Part shown: positions 45,295 to 56,172 of the stretch, in pieces | Layout: each line of letters begins with the position of its first letter | How positions within the stretch are numbered: the stretch's first letter is position 1 | NCBI RefSeq assembly: GCF_003086295.3 | Contig: NC_092044.1 | Coordinates: forward strand, 74,982,024-75,046,023 | Reading direction: 5' to 3' | Length of the DNA: 64,000 nt | Source of the DNA: Arachis hypogaea | Lineage: Eukaryota; Streptophyta; Magnoliopsida; Fabales; Fabaceae | Notes under the pieces: model-generated | Database searches by the model: none | What the model was told of the DNA's origin: nothing | What the model saw: the letters and a program-made list of their open reading frames with translations, nothing else | Translations under genes and position numbers: made by a program

Positions 45295-45466
45295 ATAAGC
45301 ATAGTCAAAATCATGATATTTCTCAAGGATTTTATTTATAGGGCACCATCCCAATTGATTTGAGTGAAAACTTTTCATTGAACTTGCTTGAATTATATAC
45401 ATTGTGGATCATGTCTTTGAGCTAAGAACACAAGCATGTGAGTTTTGAGCCTAATTGTGTGGTTAC

Positions 45467-47169
45467 TGATAGGCGAAATTGTGATCTCTTATAATGGCAT
45501 TCAACTTGGTGTGCGCATTTACTAACTCAGCACTTTCTTCACAACCTCGCACAACTAACCAGCAAGTGCACTGGGTCGTCCAAGTAATAAACCTTACGTG
45601 AGTAAGGGTCGATCCCACGGAGATTGTTGGTATGAAGCAAGCTATGGTCATCTTGTAAATCTCAGTCAGGTGGATAATAAATGGTTATGGAGTTTTCGAA
45701 TAATAATAATAAATAAACTGAAAATAAAGATAGAAATACTTATGTAGATCATTGAGGGAATTTCAGATAGGCATATGAAGATGCTGTGCTCCTTCTGAAT
45801 CTCTGCTTTCCTATTGCCTTCTTCCAATCCTTCTTACTCCTTTCCATGGCAAGCTGTATGTGGGGCATCACTGTTGTCAATGGCTACATCCCATCCTCTC
45901 AGTGAAAAAGGTCCAAATGCTCTGTCATGGCACGGCTAATCATCTGTCGGTTCTCAATCATGTCGGAATAGAATCCCTTGATTCTTTTGCGTTTGTCATC
46001 ACGCCCAACAATCGCAAGTTTGAAGCTCGTCACAGTCATTCAATCCCAGAATCCTACTCGGAATACCACAGACAAGGTTTAGACTTTTCGGATTCTCATG
46101 AATGCCGCCATCAATTCTAGCTTATACCACAAAGTCTCTGATCTCACATAATGGAGGGATTGGTTGTCAGGCGAGGGCAACCATGCGTCGTGCATCAGGA
46201 ATCCAAGAGATACACACTCTAGCTTTTGCTTGTAGAACGGAAGTGGTTGCCAGGCACACGTTCATAGGGACAGATGATGATGAGTGTCACGGATCATCAC
46301 ATCCATCAGATTGAAGTACGAGTAGTATCTTAGAATATAAATAAGATTGAATTTGAATAAAAGATAGTAGTAATTGCATTAAATCTCGAGGTATAGCAGA
46401 GCTCCACACCCTTAATCTGTGGTATGTAGAAACTCCACTGTTGAAAATACATAAGTGATGAAGGTTCAGACATGGCCGAATGGCCAGCCCCCAAAACATG
46501 ATCACAGGATAAAAAAAATAAATTCAGGATCCAGGATGTCTAGTACAATAATAAAATGTCCTATTTATACTAGACTAGCTACTAGGGTTTACAGAAGTAA
46601 GTAATTGATGCAAAAATCCACTTCCAGGGCCCACTTGGTGTGTGCTTGGGCTGTGCTTGAACTTTACACGTGCAGAGGCTTCTTTTGGAGTTGAACGCCA
46701 AATTATAACGTGTTTTTGGCATTCAACTCTGGTTCGTGACGTGTTTCTGGCGTTTGACTCCAGAATGCAGCATGGAACTGGCGTTGAGCACCAGCTTACG
46801 TCACCTAATCATGAATAAAGTATGGACTATTTTATATTTCTGGAAAGCTCTGGATGTCTACTTTCCAACGCCATTGAGAGCGCGCCATTTGAAGTTCTGT
46901 AGCTCCAGAAAATCCATTTCGAGTGCAAGGAGGTCAGAATCCAACAGCATCAGCAGTCCTTTGTCAGCCTTTTATCAGAGTTTTGCTCAAGTCCCTCAAT
47001 TTCAGCTAGAAAATACCTGAAATCACAGAAAAACACACAAACTCATAGTAAAGTCTAGAAATGTGAATTTATCATAAAAACTAAATGAAAACATCCCTAA
47101 AAGTAGCTTGATCCTACTAAAAAGTACCTAAAAATAATGCCAAAAAGCATATAAATTATCCGCTCATCA
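45467..47169 (-). repeat. Element H 3' LTR
   Basis: This is 1703 bp long, from TGATAGGCG to CCGCTCATCA on the plus strand. The minus-strand TATAAATA is at 46562-46569. Palindromes of the GGCGTT..AACGCC type lie at about 46690-46800. Confidence 0.9.
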
Positions 47170-47207
47170 CAACACCAAACTTAAATTGTTGCTTGTCCCC
47201 AAGCAAC
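47170..47207 (-). other. Element H polypurine tract with upstream stem-loop
   Basis: Minus strand: 8-bp stem GTTGCTTG/CAAGCAAC with loop GGGA (47188-47207), then AAGTTTGGTGTTG touching the 3' LTR. Confidence 0.85.
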
Positions 47208-48270
47208 TGAAAATCAATTAGGATAAAAAGAAGAGAATATACTATAAATCCCAAAATATCAATGAATATAAGTTCTAATTAGATGAGCGGGACTTGTAGC
47301 TTTTTGCTTCTGAAGAGTTTTGGCATCTCACTTTCTCCTTTGAAGTTTAGAATGATTAGCATCTATAGGAACTTAGAATTTTAGATAGTGTTATTGATTC
47401 TCCTAGTTAAGTTTGTTGATTCTTGAACATAGCTACTTTTATGAGTCTTAGACATGGCCCTAAGTACTTTATTTTCCAGTATTACCACTGGATACATAAA
47501 TGCCACAGACACATGACTGGGTGAACCTTTTCAGATTGTGACTCAGCTTTGCTAAAGTCTCCAATTAGAGGTGTCCAGAGCTCTTAAGCACACTCTTTTT
47601 GCTTTGGATTACGATTTTAACCACTCAGTCTCAAGCTTTTCACTTGGACCTGCATGCCACAAGCACATGGTTAGGGACAGCTTGATTTAGCCGCTTAGGC
47701 CTGGATTTTATTTCCTTGGGCCCTCCTATCCATTGATGCTCAAAGCCTTGGATCCTTTTTACCCTTGCCTTTTGGTTTTAAGGGCTATTGGCTTTTTCTG
47801 CTTGCTTTTTCTTTTTCTTTCTAATATTCTTTTTTGCCTTTTTTTTGCAAGCTTTTGCTTTTTCTGCTTTTTCTTGCTTCAAGAATCAATTTCATGATTT
47901 TTCAGATTATCAATAACATTTCTCTTTGATCATCATTCTTTCAGGAGCCAATAATTTTAACATTCATAAACAACAAGATCAAAAATATGCACTGTTCAAG
48001 CATTCATTCAGAAAACAAAAATTATTGTCACCACATCAATATAATTAAACTAAATTTCAAGGATAATTTCAAAATTCATGTACTTCTTGTTCTTTTGAAT
48101 TAGAAACATTTTTCATTTAAGAGAGGTGAAGGTTTTATGGAATTTATTCATAGCCTTAAGATATAGTTACTAAATACTAATGATCATGAAGTAGAGACAC
48201 AAAACATAAACAAACATATAGCATAAATTCGAAAAAGTGGAAAAAAATAAGAACAAGGAATGAGTCCACC
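47208..48270. other. Element H 3' noncoding region
   Basis: About 1 kb, collinear with 38459-39493 of D. No gene seen. Confidence 0.75.
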
Positions 48271-49425
48271 TTAGTGATGGTGGCGCTTTCTTCTTGAAGA
48301 ACCAATGATGTCCTTGAACTCTTCTATGTCTCTTCCTTGCCTTTGTTGCTCCTCCCTTATTGCTCTTTGATCTTCTCTAATTTCATGGAGAATGATGGAA
48401 TGCTCTTGATGTTCCACCCTTAATTGATTCATATTGTAACTCAAATCTTCTAGAGAAGTGTTAAGTTGTTCCCAATTGTTGTTGGGAGGAAAGTGCATCC
48501 CTTGAGGCATCTCCGGGATTTCTTGGTAATGAGCTTCCTCATGCGTCTCTTGGGTTCCATGAGTGGGCTCTCTTGTTTGCTCCATCCTTTTCTTAGTGAT
48601 GGGCTTGTCCTCCTTAATGGGGATGTCTCCTTCTATGATAACTCCAGCGGAGTAACATAGATGGCAAATAAGATGAGGAAAAGCTAGCCTTGTCATGGTG
48701 GAGGACTTTTCGGCTATTTTGTAGAATTCAAGAGAGATGACTTCATGAACTTCTATTTCCTCTCCAATCATGATACTATGGATCATGATGGCCCGATCTA
48801 CAGTAACTTTAGATCGGTTGCTAGTGGGGATGATGGAGCGTTGGATGAACTCCAACCATCCTCTAGCCACAGGCTTGAGGTCCAGTCTTCTTAATTGAAC
48901 CGGCTTGCCTTTGGAGTCTCTTTTCCATTGAGCTCCTTCAACACATATGTCCATAAGAACTTGGTCCAACCTTTGATTAAAGTTGATCCTTCTAGTGTAG
49001 GGCCGTACATTTTCTTGCATTGTAGGCAAGTTGAACGCCAACCTCACATTTTCCGGACTGAAATCTAAGTATTTCCCCCGAACCATTGTAAGATAATTCT
49101 TTGTGTTCGGGTTCATACTTTGATCATGGTTCCTAGTGATCCATGCATTGGCATAGAACTCTTGAACCATTAAGATTCTGACTTGTTGAATGGGGTTGGT
49201 CAGAACTTCCCAACCACTTCTTTGGATCTCATGTCGGATCTCCGGATACTCATTTTTCTTGAGCTTGAAAGGGACCTTAAGGATCACTTTTTTCTTGGCC
49301 ACAACATCATAGAAGTGGTCTTGATGGGCTTTGGAGATGAATCTCTCCATCTCCCATGACTCGGAGGTGGAAGCTTTTGTCTTCCCTTTCCCTTTTCTAG
49401 AGGTTTCTCTGGCCTTAGGTGCCAT
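48271..49425 (-). CDS. Element H ORF2: intact plant transposon-protein-like ORF, 384 aa
   Basis: Uninterrupted frame from MAPKARETSRKGKGKTKAST. Its globular region (residues about 30-260) contains RSGWEVLTNPIQQVRILMVQEFYANAW, YLDFSPENVRLAFNLP, GWLEFIQRSIIPTSNRSKVT and MIHSIMIGEEIEVHEVI. These line up with the same segments of C ORF2 (RRWELLCAPL.., FYANA, GWYEIVRRSILPTGN) and probably belong to the PF20167-type domain I recall. The C-terminus is Glu/Gln-rich with likely coiled coil (LREEQ..REDQRAIREEQQRQ) and ends RRKRHHH. No signal peptide or membrane helix is visible. The ORF is open although H gag has several stops. A TATA box lies about 195 bases upstream. Function unknown. Confidence 0.8.
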   Translation of the reverse strand: MAPKARETSRKGKGKTKASTSESWEMERFISKAHQDHFYDVVAKKKVILKVPFKLKKNEYPEIRHEIQRSGWEVLTNPIQQVRILMVQEFYANAWITRNHDQSMNPNTKNYLTMVRGKYLDFSPENVRLAFNLPTMQENVRPYTRRINFNQRLDQVLMDICVEGAQWKRDSKGKPVQLRRLDLKPVARGWLEFIQRSIIPTSNRSKVTVDRAIMIHSIMIGEEIEVHEVISLEFYKIAEKSSTMTRLAFPHLICHLCYSAGVIIEGDIPIKEDKPITKKRMEQTREPTHGTQETHEEAHYQEIPEMPQGMHFPPNNNWEQLNTSLEDLSYNMNQLRVEHQEHSIILHEIREDQRAIREEQQRQGRDIEEFKDIIGSSRRKRHHH

Positions 49426-49466
49426 TAATGGTTATGAAAAAACAAAAAGCTATGCTTTTACCACAC

Positions 49467-49497
49467 CAAACTTAAAATATTGCTCGCCCTCGAGCAA
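49467..49497 (-). other. Stem-loop and PPT-like word upstream of H ORF2
   Basis: Minus strand: stem TTGCTCG/CGAGCAA with loop AGGG (49480-49497), then TTTTAAGTTTGGTGTGG. It sits in the ORF2 leader, between TATA box and ATG, and copies the module at the element 3' end with a different stem. Confidence 0.75.
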
Positions 49498-49615
49498 GAG
49501 AAGAAAGAATAGATGAAGAAGTAGAAGATATGGAGGAGGGGGAGAGAAGGTTGTGTTTCGGCCAAGGAGGAGAAGAGAGGGTTGTGTTGTGTGAAAATGA
49601 AGAAGAATTGAGGGG

Positions 49616-49623
49616 TATTTATA
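49616..49623 (-). promoter_or_regulatory. TATA box upstream of H ORF2
   Basis: TATAAATA on the minus strand in the context CAC-TATAAATA-CCCCTC, about 195 bases upstream of the ORF2 ATG at 49425. The same octamer and surrounding bases are in D at 38062. Confidence 0.6.
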
Positions 49624-49929
49624 GTGGAAGAAGAGGGGTTAAGGTTCGGCCATATTGGGTGGGTTTAGTGGGAAAGTGATTTTGAATTTTGAAGGTAGGT
49701 GGGGTTTATGGGGAAGAGTGGAAGGATGTGAGTGGTGAATGGGGGGTAATTGGAAAGAGATATTGAGGTGATTGGTGAAGGGTTTTTTGGAAAGAGTGTT
49801 TCTAGGGAAGAGAGGATGAATGTGAAGAAGAGAAGAAAGGGTGAGTTGAGGTAGGTGGGGATCCTATGGGGTCCACAGATCCTGAGGTGCAAAGGATTTA
49901 CATCCCTGCACCAATTAGGCATGTAAAAT

Positions 49930-50190
49930 GCCTATGCATACAATTCTAGCGTTAAAACGCCGAAGTGATGCTTATTTTGGGCGTTCAACGCCCAATTGCA
50001 GCATGTTTCTGGCGTAGAATGCCAGTTCCATGCTTGTTTCTGGCGTTCAGCACCAGCTCTCCTCAGGGTATATTACTGGCGTTCAAACGCTAGGATGCTG
50101 CTTGTTTCTAGCGTTCAACGCTAGATCCATGCTCTGTTCTGGCGTTGAACACTAGCCAGATGCTCCTTAATGGCGTTTGAACGCCAATAA
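49930..50190. repeat. Interior palindrome array in H (GGCGTTCAACGCC)
   Basis: About seven copies of GGCGTTCAACGCC variants lie at intervals of roughly 30-50 bases, in the same relative position as 26690-27005 of D. Confidence 0.85.
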
Positions 50191-50334
50191 GTCCTTCCTC
50201 CGGGGTGTGATTTTTCTTCTGCTGTTTTTGATTCTGTTTTTAATTTTTGTATTTTTTTTCGTGACTTCACATGATCATGAACCTAATAAAACATAAAAGA
50301 ACAATAAAAATAAAATAAAATTAGATAAATAAAA

Positions 50335-50382
50335 ATTGGGTTGCCTCCCAATAAGCACTTCTTTAATGTCAATAGCTTGACA
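50335..50382 (-). other. Tandem stem-loops after gag-protease in H
   Basis: Minus strand: TGTCAA-GCTA-TTGACA (50367-50382), then ATTGGG-AGGCAA-CCCAAT (50335-50352). Confidence 0.8.
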
Positions 50383-50415
50383 GTGGGCTATCATGGAGCC
50401 ATACAGGTGATCAGA

Positions 50416-52736
50416 TCAATGTTGTAGACTCCCAACACCAAACTTTGAGTTTGGATGTGGGGAGACAACACCAAACTTAGAGTTTGGTTGTGGCCTCCCA
50501 ACACCAAACTTAGAGTTTGATTGTGGGGGCTTTGTTTGACTCTGTACTGAGAGAAGCTTTTCATGCTTCCTCTCTATGGTTGCAGAAAAAGATCCTTGAG
50601 CTTTAAACACAAGGTAGTCCCTATTTAATTGAAGGACTAGTTCTCCTCTGTCAACATCAATCATAGCTCCTGCTGTGGCTAGGAAGGGTCTTCCAAGGAT
50701 GATGCATTCATTCTCCTCCTTCGTAGTGTCTAAGATTATAAAATTAGCAAGGATGTAAATGCCTTCAACCTTTACCAACACGTCCTCTACCAATCCATAA
50801 GCTTGTCTTACTGACTTGTTTGCCATTTGTAATGAAAAGATGGCAGGCTATACCTCAATGATCCCCAGCTTCTCCATTACAGAGAGTCGCATAAGATTTA
50901 TGCCTGACCTTAGGTCACACAGAGCCTTTTCAAAGGTCATGGTGCCTATGGTACAGGGTATTAAGAATCTACCAGGATCTTGTTTCTTTTGAGGTAAAGT
51001 TTGCTGAATCCATGTATCTAGTTCACCAATGAGCAAGGGAGGTTCACCTTCCCAAGTCTCATTACCAAACAACTTGGCATTCAGCTTCATGATAGTTCCT
51101 AAATATTGAGCAACTTGCTTTCCAGTTACATCTTCATCCTCTTCAGAGGAAGAATAGTTTTCAGAGCTCATGAATGGTAGAAGGAGGTTTAATGGGATCT
51201 CTATGGTCCCTATATGAGCCTCAGATTCCCTTGGGTCCTCAATAGGAAACTCCTTCTTGCTTGAGAGACGTCCCATGAGGTCTTCCTCATTGGGATTCAT
51301 GTCCTCTCCTTCCTCTCTAGGTTCGGCCATGTTGATATATCAATGGCCTTGCACTCTCTTTTTGGATTCTCTTCTGTATTGCTTGGGAGAGTACTAGGAG
51401 GAGTTTCAATGACTTTCTTACTCAGCTGGCCCACTTGTGCCTCCAAATTTCTAACGGAGGACCTTGTTTCACTCATGAAGCTTAAAGTGGCCTTAGACAG
51501 ATCAGAGACTATATTTGCTAAGTTAGAGGTGCTCTGCTCAGAATTCTCTATCTGTTGCTGAGAAGATGATGGAAAAGGCTTGCCATTGCTAAACGTGTTT
51601 CTTCCACCATTATTAAAGCCTTGTTGAGGCTTTTGTTGATCCTTCCATGAGAAATTTGGATGATTTCTCCATGAAGAATTATAGGTGTTTCCATAAGGTT
51701 CACCCATTTAATTTACCTCTGCCATTGCAAGGTTTTCAGGATCATAAGCTTCTTCTTCAGAAGATGCCTCTTTAGTACTGTTGGATGCATTTTGCCATCC
51801 ATTCAGACTTTGAGAAATCATGTTGACTTGCTGAGTCAACATTTTGTTCTGAGCCAATATCGCATATAGAGCATCAATTTCAAGAACTCCCTTCCTCTGA
51901 GGCGTCCCATTATTCATGGAATTCCTCTTAGAAGTGTACATGAATTGGTTATTTGCAACCATTTCAATAAGTTCCTGAGCTTCTGCAGGCGTTTTCTTTA
52001 GGTGAATGGATCCATCTGCAGAATGGTCCAGTGACATCTTAGAGAACTCAGATAGACCATAATAGAATATATCTATCATGGTCCATTCTGAAAACATGTC
52101 AGAAGGACATCTTTTGGTCATTTGCTTGTATCTTTCCCAAGCTTCATAGAGGGATTCACCATCTTTTTGTTTGAAGGTCTGAACATCCACTCTAAGCTTG
52201 CTCAGTTTTTGAGGAGGAAAGAATTTAGCCAAGAAGGTCGTGACCAGCTTATCCTAGGAGTCCAGGCTATCTTTAGGTTGAGAGTCCAACCATGCTCTAG
52301 CTCTATCTCTTTTAGCAAAAGGGAAAAGCATGAGCCTGTAGACTTCAGGATATACTCCATTAGTCTTAATAGTCTTACAGATCTGCAAGAACTCAGTTAA
52401 GAACTGGTAGGGATCTTCTGATAGAAGTCCATGAAACTTGCAGTTCTGTTGCATTAGAGCAACTAATTAAGGTTTCAGCTCAAAATTATTTGCTCTAATG
52501 GCATGAATTGAGATGCTTCTTCCATCAAACTTGGACGTAGGTGCAGTATAATCACCAAGCATCCTCCTTGCATTATTGTTGTTGGGTTCGGCTGCCATCT
52601 CCTTTTCTTGTTCAAAAATTTTAGCAAGGTTGTCTTTGGAATGTTGTAATTTAGCTTCTCTTAGTTTCCTCTTCGGAGTCCTTTCAGGTTCTGGATCAAC
52701 TTCAACAAGAATGTCTTTTTTCTTGTTCCTGCTCAT
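50416..52736 (-). pseudogene. Element H gag-protease, broken
   Basis: Starts MSRNKKKDILVEVDPEPERT at 52736. The Gag core includes ANNFELKP, FPFAKRDRARAWLDSQP, LAKFFPPQKLSKLRVD and KKTPAEAQELIEMVANNQFMY. Then come NSSWRNHPNFSWKDQQ and the protease with CDLRSGINLM, where the Gly after Asp-Leu is Arg, which should disable it. IILGRPFLATAGAMIDVD follows. Stops occur near 52467, 52254, 51707 and 50846, and a frameshift lies near 51300. The C-terminus has three 11-codon repeats containing NSKFGV (50433-50511), where D has one. Close relative of D gag. Confidence 0.88.
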
Positions 52737-54005
52737 ATGAAAGAGAAGAGAACAGAAAAAGAAGAGGAATCCTCTATGTCACAGTAAAAAGGTTCCTTAT
52801 TGTTAGTAGAAGAAGAAAGGGAATAAGAGTGAAGAAGAATGAATAATCCAAACACAAGGGTGACGATAGGGGCAGTGATTTGAGATGAAGAAAAGTGTTA
52901 GTAAATGAATGAATAAATAGAATAAGATGAGAAAGAAGTTTTTCAAAAATAATTTTTTTTTTCAAAAGGAGTTAATGATTTTTGAAAATTAAGATAAGAA
53001 ATAAAATTGAAATTAAAATTTAAAACAATTAATTAATTAAAAAGAATTTTTGAAAAAGAGGGAGATATTTTTGAAAATTAGAGAGAGAAAAGTTGTTAGG
53101 TGGTTTTGAAAAAGATAAGAAGATAAGAAGTTAGAAAAGATATTTTAAAATCAAATTTTTGAAAAAGATAAAATTTTGAAAAAGATATGATAAAGAGATA
53201 TGATTAAAAATTAAAATTGATTGCTTTACTAACAAGAAACTAAAAGATAAGATTTTAGAATTTAAAGATTGAACCTTTCTTAACAAGAAAGTAACAAAGT
53301 TCAAATTCTTGAATCAGTCCTATTAATTGTTAGCATAATTTTCAAAAATAAAGATAAAACTAAGAAAAAGATTTTTGAAAAATATTTAAAGGATTTTCGT
53401 AAATTAATAAGAAAAATGAAAAAGATTTAATTTTTGAAAAAGTTTTAAAAAGATAAGATTTTTAAAATTTGAAAATTTGACTTGACTTACAAGAAACACC
53501 TAATTTAAAAAATTTTTGACTAAGTCAACCCAAATTTTCGAGATTTTGAGAGAAAAAAGGAAAAGATATTTTTTTATTTTTGAATTTTTAATTATGAGAG
53601 AGAAAAACATAAAAAATGACTCACAACATGAAAATTATGAATCAAAACACATAATGCATGCAAGAATATTATGAATGTCAAGATGAATACCAAGAACATT
53701 TTGAAGATCACGATGAACATCAAGAACATATTTTTGAAAAATTTTTTATGGAAAGAAAACATGCAAGACACCAAACTTAAAAATCTTTCATGTTTAGACA
53801 CTATGAATGCAAAAATGCACATGAAAAACAACAAAAGATACAAAACAAGAAAACATCAAGATCAAACAAGAAGACTTACCAAGAACAACTTGAAGATCAT
53901 GAAGAACACCATGCATGGATTTTCGAAAAATGCATAAATTTTTAGAAAAATGCAATTGACACCAAACTTAAAGGTTGACTCAAGATTCAAACAAGAAACA
54001 CAAAA
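52737..54005 (-). other. Element H leader, AT-rich, truncated
   Basis: Reverse-strand counterpart of 22800-24189 of D, rich in A on the plus strand. It contains CACCAAACTT words near 53770 and 53960. No gene. It ends at a deletion junction with I at about 54005. Confidence 0.75.
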
Positions 54006-55989
54006 TATTGGAGTGGAATTTCATGTCTATCTTAATTCAATCAAACATTGTTAATTTTATGCATTATCATGAGATTTATGCAAGAAATATGTATTATTAT
54101 GAATGATGCAAAACCTTATGATTTTGGTGAGACTTTGATTGCATGTTTGGTTGATTTCAGGGAAAAAAATGAAGAGGAAGAGAGGCAGTGCAGAATAACG
54201 CTGCGCTCAAATGAAGAACGCTACGCTCTCTAATGACGCGCACGCGTACAAGACGCTTACTCGTCAGGCAAGGATTTTTGAAGACCCACACCTACGTGTG
54301 CATGACGCGTCCGCGTAGATGTGATCAGCGCTCGTTTGCAAAGAGAGCGCTATGTTTCCTGAATGAGTGCCTGTGACAATTTTTTAAATTTAGGATTAAG
54401 GATTTGGTATCAACGCGTACGCGTACATGACGCTCATGCGTCGATGGAGCATCTGGGAAGAAACACGCGAACGCGTGGATGGAGCAGAAGCTGGGTGTTG
54501 CAATTTTGCTATCTACGCGCACGTCGCAGTGGACGCGCACACATGAAGGGCGCTCATGGCGCAAACGCAGCGCTCGTTTAAAGAACGCTACTAGAGACGT
54601 GCACATGTGCATTATACGCGCAAGCATGATGGAGGCTGAAGATGACAAGGACGCGCACGCGTATGTGACGCGTACGTGTCTGTGGTGCAAAAATGCACGG
54701 GACGCGCATGCTTAAGAGAAGCGTACACGTCGGTGAATGAACGCTCTGTTCTCTTTCAGAACACAACGTTCTCCTGATGCTGCACCCAAGTACCAATCCC
54801 GACCCACTTCATCAGAGGCCAAAAAGCCCACTCCAAGTACTGGATGACTGAATAGGAAGTTGTATAAGTAGAGGAGAATTCAATTTCAAGGAGATTGGCT
54901 TGCTAGAAGTTTTTCTAGGAGTTCTTCTTTTGAGGAGTTCTTGAGAATTTTAGATCTGATTTTATTGTTCTTTCTGTTCCTCTCCTTCTGCAATTTTTCT
55001 TTTCGGTTTTGGTATTAGAGTAATGATGAACTAAACCATAATTTCATTAGAGGGAGGAGCTTTATTGTAATTCCAATGAATCAATGAAATTCTTCTTCTT
55101 CTCAATTCATTTTTGTAGCTATTGGATATGTTCTATTTTGATTTAGAATTCCTCACTTCGGAAGGAGGTTGAATTCAATTGAATGCTTGTGTAAGCCTCG
55201 GAAAGGGAATCACTCACATTAGGATTGGAGCTTTATTCTTCACTACTTTCTTGATCAATACCATTCGGGAGGAATTGAGATCTTGAGAATTAGTGTGGCT
55301 TATGGATGAGAGATTTGCACTTAACCTCTTCTCATGACAGTTAGATCAAGGAATTGGCAAGATTTATTGTGATTAGAGAGATTGGATTGCCAAGGAATTG
55401 GGATCCAATCAATTTCAATCCGCCATAGATCTACTCATATGATTGAGAAAGGAGTTGACACCCAATTGATTCATGATGGATTATGATATCTCCAATCCCT
55501 GATGAATCACTTTCTTTGAATTTCCTCACCTTAGAGTTCTCTTATTTCACTGCAATTTACTTTGTTCAATTCTGTTTTGATTTACTGCACCCAATTTTCT
55601 TTATTATTCATGCAATTTAAGTTTTCTTGCAATTAAGATTCTGTAATTTAAATTCCTTGCTCTTTAAGATTCAGTTATTTACATTTCTTGCAATTTAAGT
55701 TTCAGATCTTTTAATTTCTTGCACTTTAAGTTTCAGTCAATTAAGCTTTCTGCCGTTTACTTTTCTATAAATTTACATTCTGCACTCTAGATTTCCTCGC
55801 AATTCACATTCTATCAATCAATTCCCACTCAAAACATCAACTATCAGCTTAACTAAATTCATCACCTAACTAAAGTTGCTTATTCCATCAATCCCTGTGG
55901 GATCGACCTCACTTTTGTAAGTTTTACTACTTTATGCAACCCGGTACACTTGCCGGTTAGTTTGTGTGGAATCTAATTTTCCCTCATCA
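54006..55989 (+). repeat. Element I 5' LTR, start missing
   Basis: It ends TTTCCCTCATCA, with the typical GGATCGACCTCAC and ACCCGGTACACTTGCCGG near the end. It matches the reverse of the J LTR along its length. It has a CG-rich palindrome array at about 54190-54730 (ACGCGTACGCGT-type units) and a TATAAGTA near 54861. Confidence 0.88.
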
Positions 55990-55995
55990 ATTTTT

Positions 55996-56013
55996 TGGCG
56001 CCGTTGCTGGCGA
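55996..56013 (+). other. Primer binding site of element I (tRNA-Asp)
   Basis: TGGCGCCGTTGCTGGCGA lies six bases after the LTR end, with two mismatches to the tRNA-Asp complement. Confidence 0.85.
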
Positions 56014-56172
56014 TTGAATTAGATTAACAATGATTAAGTAAGGTGATAATCTAGATTAAGCATTTTTCTTTGTTTTTACTATGCACACTGTTTGAGATTT
56101 TATTTCTACTAACCATAACTGCACTTTAGGAATAGAGTGCTTTGTTTGTGTTTTTGTGTTTGTTTTGGTTGT

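Larger units (their letters stand above)
19081..45466 (+). mobile_element. Element G: old pol-less element, interrupted by D
   Basis: The plus strand has the 3' part of a 5' LTR (19081-19516), a PBS, ORF1 (split by D), a post-ORF1 stem-loop, a palindrome array, a long AT-rich region and a stem-loop with purine tract (45116-45153). The ORF1 protein and the LTR end are homologous to those of A, so G and A belong to one group. No gag, pol or ORF2 is visible. The LTR start was displaced by B and the right end is lost at or before H (45467). Many stops in ORF1 show that it is an old copy. Confidence 0.75.
45467..54005 (-). mobile_element. Element H: D-type pol-less element, 5' end lost
   Basis: On the minus strand the remaining parts are leader (54005 down to 52737), gag-protease (52736-50416), tandem stem-loops, palindrome array, TATA box, intact ORF2 (49425-48271), stem-loop with PPT and 3' LTR (45467-47169). 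The 5' LTR, PBS and first 150 or so leader bases are missing; at about 54005 the sequence passes directly into the truncated 5' LTR of I. The outer flank at 45462-45466 is GTTAC, whose partner is lost. Confidence 0.88.
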
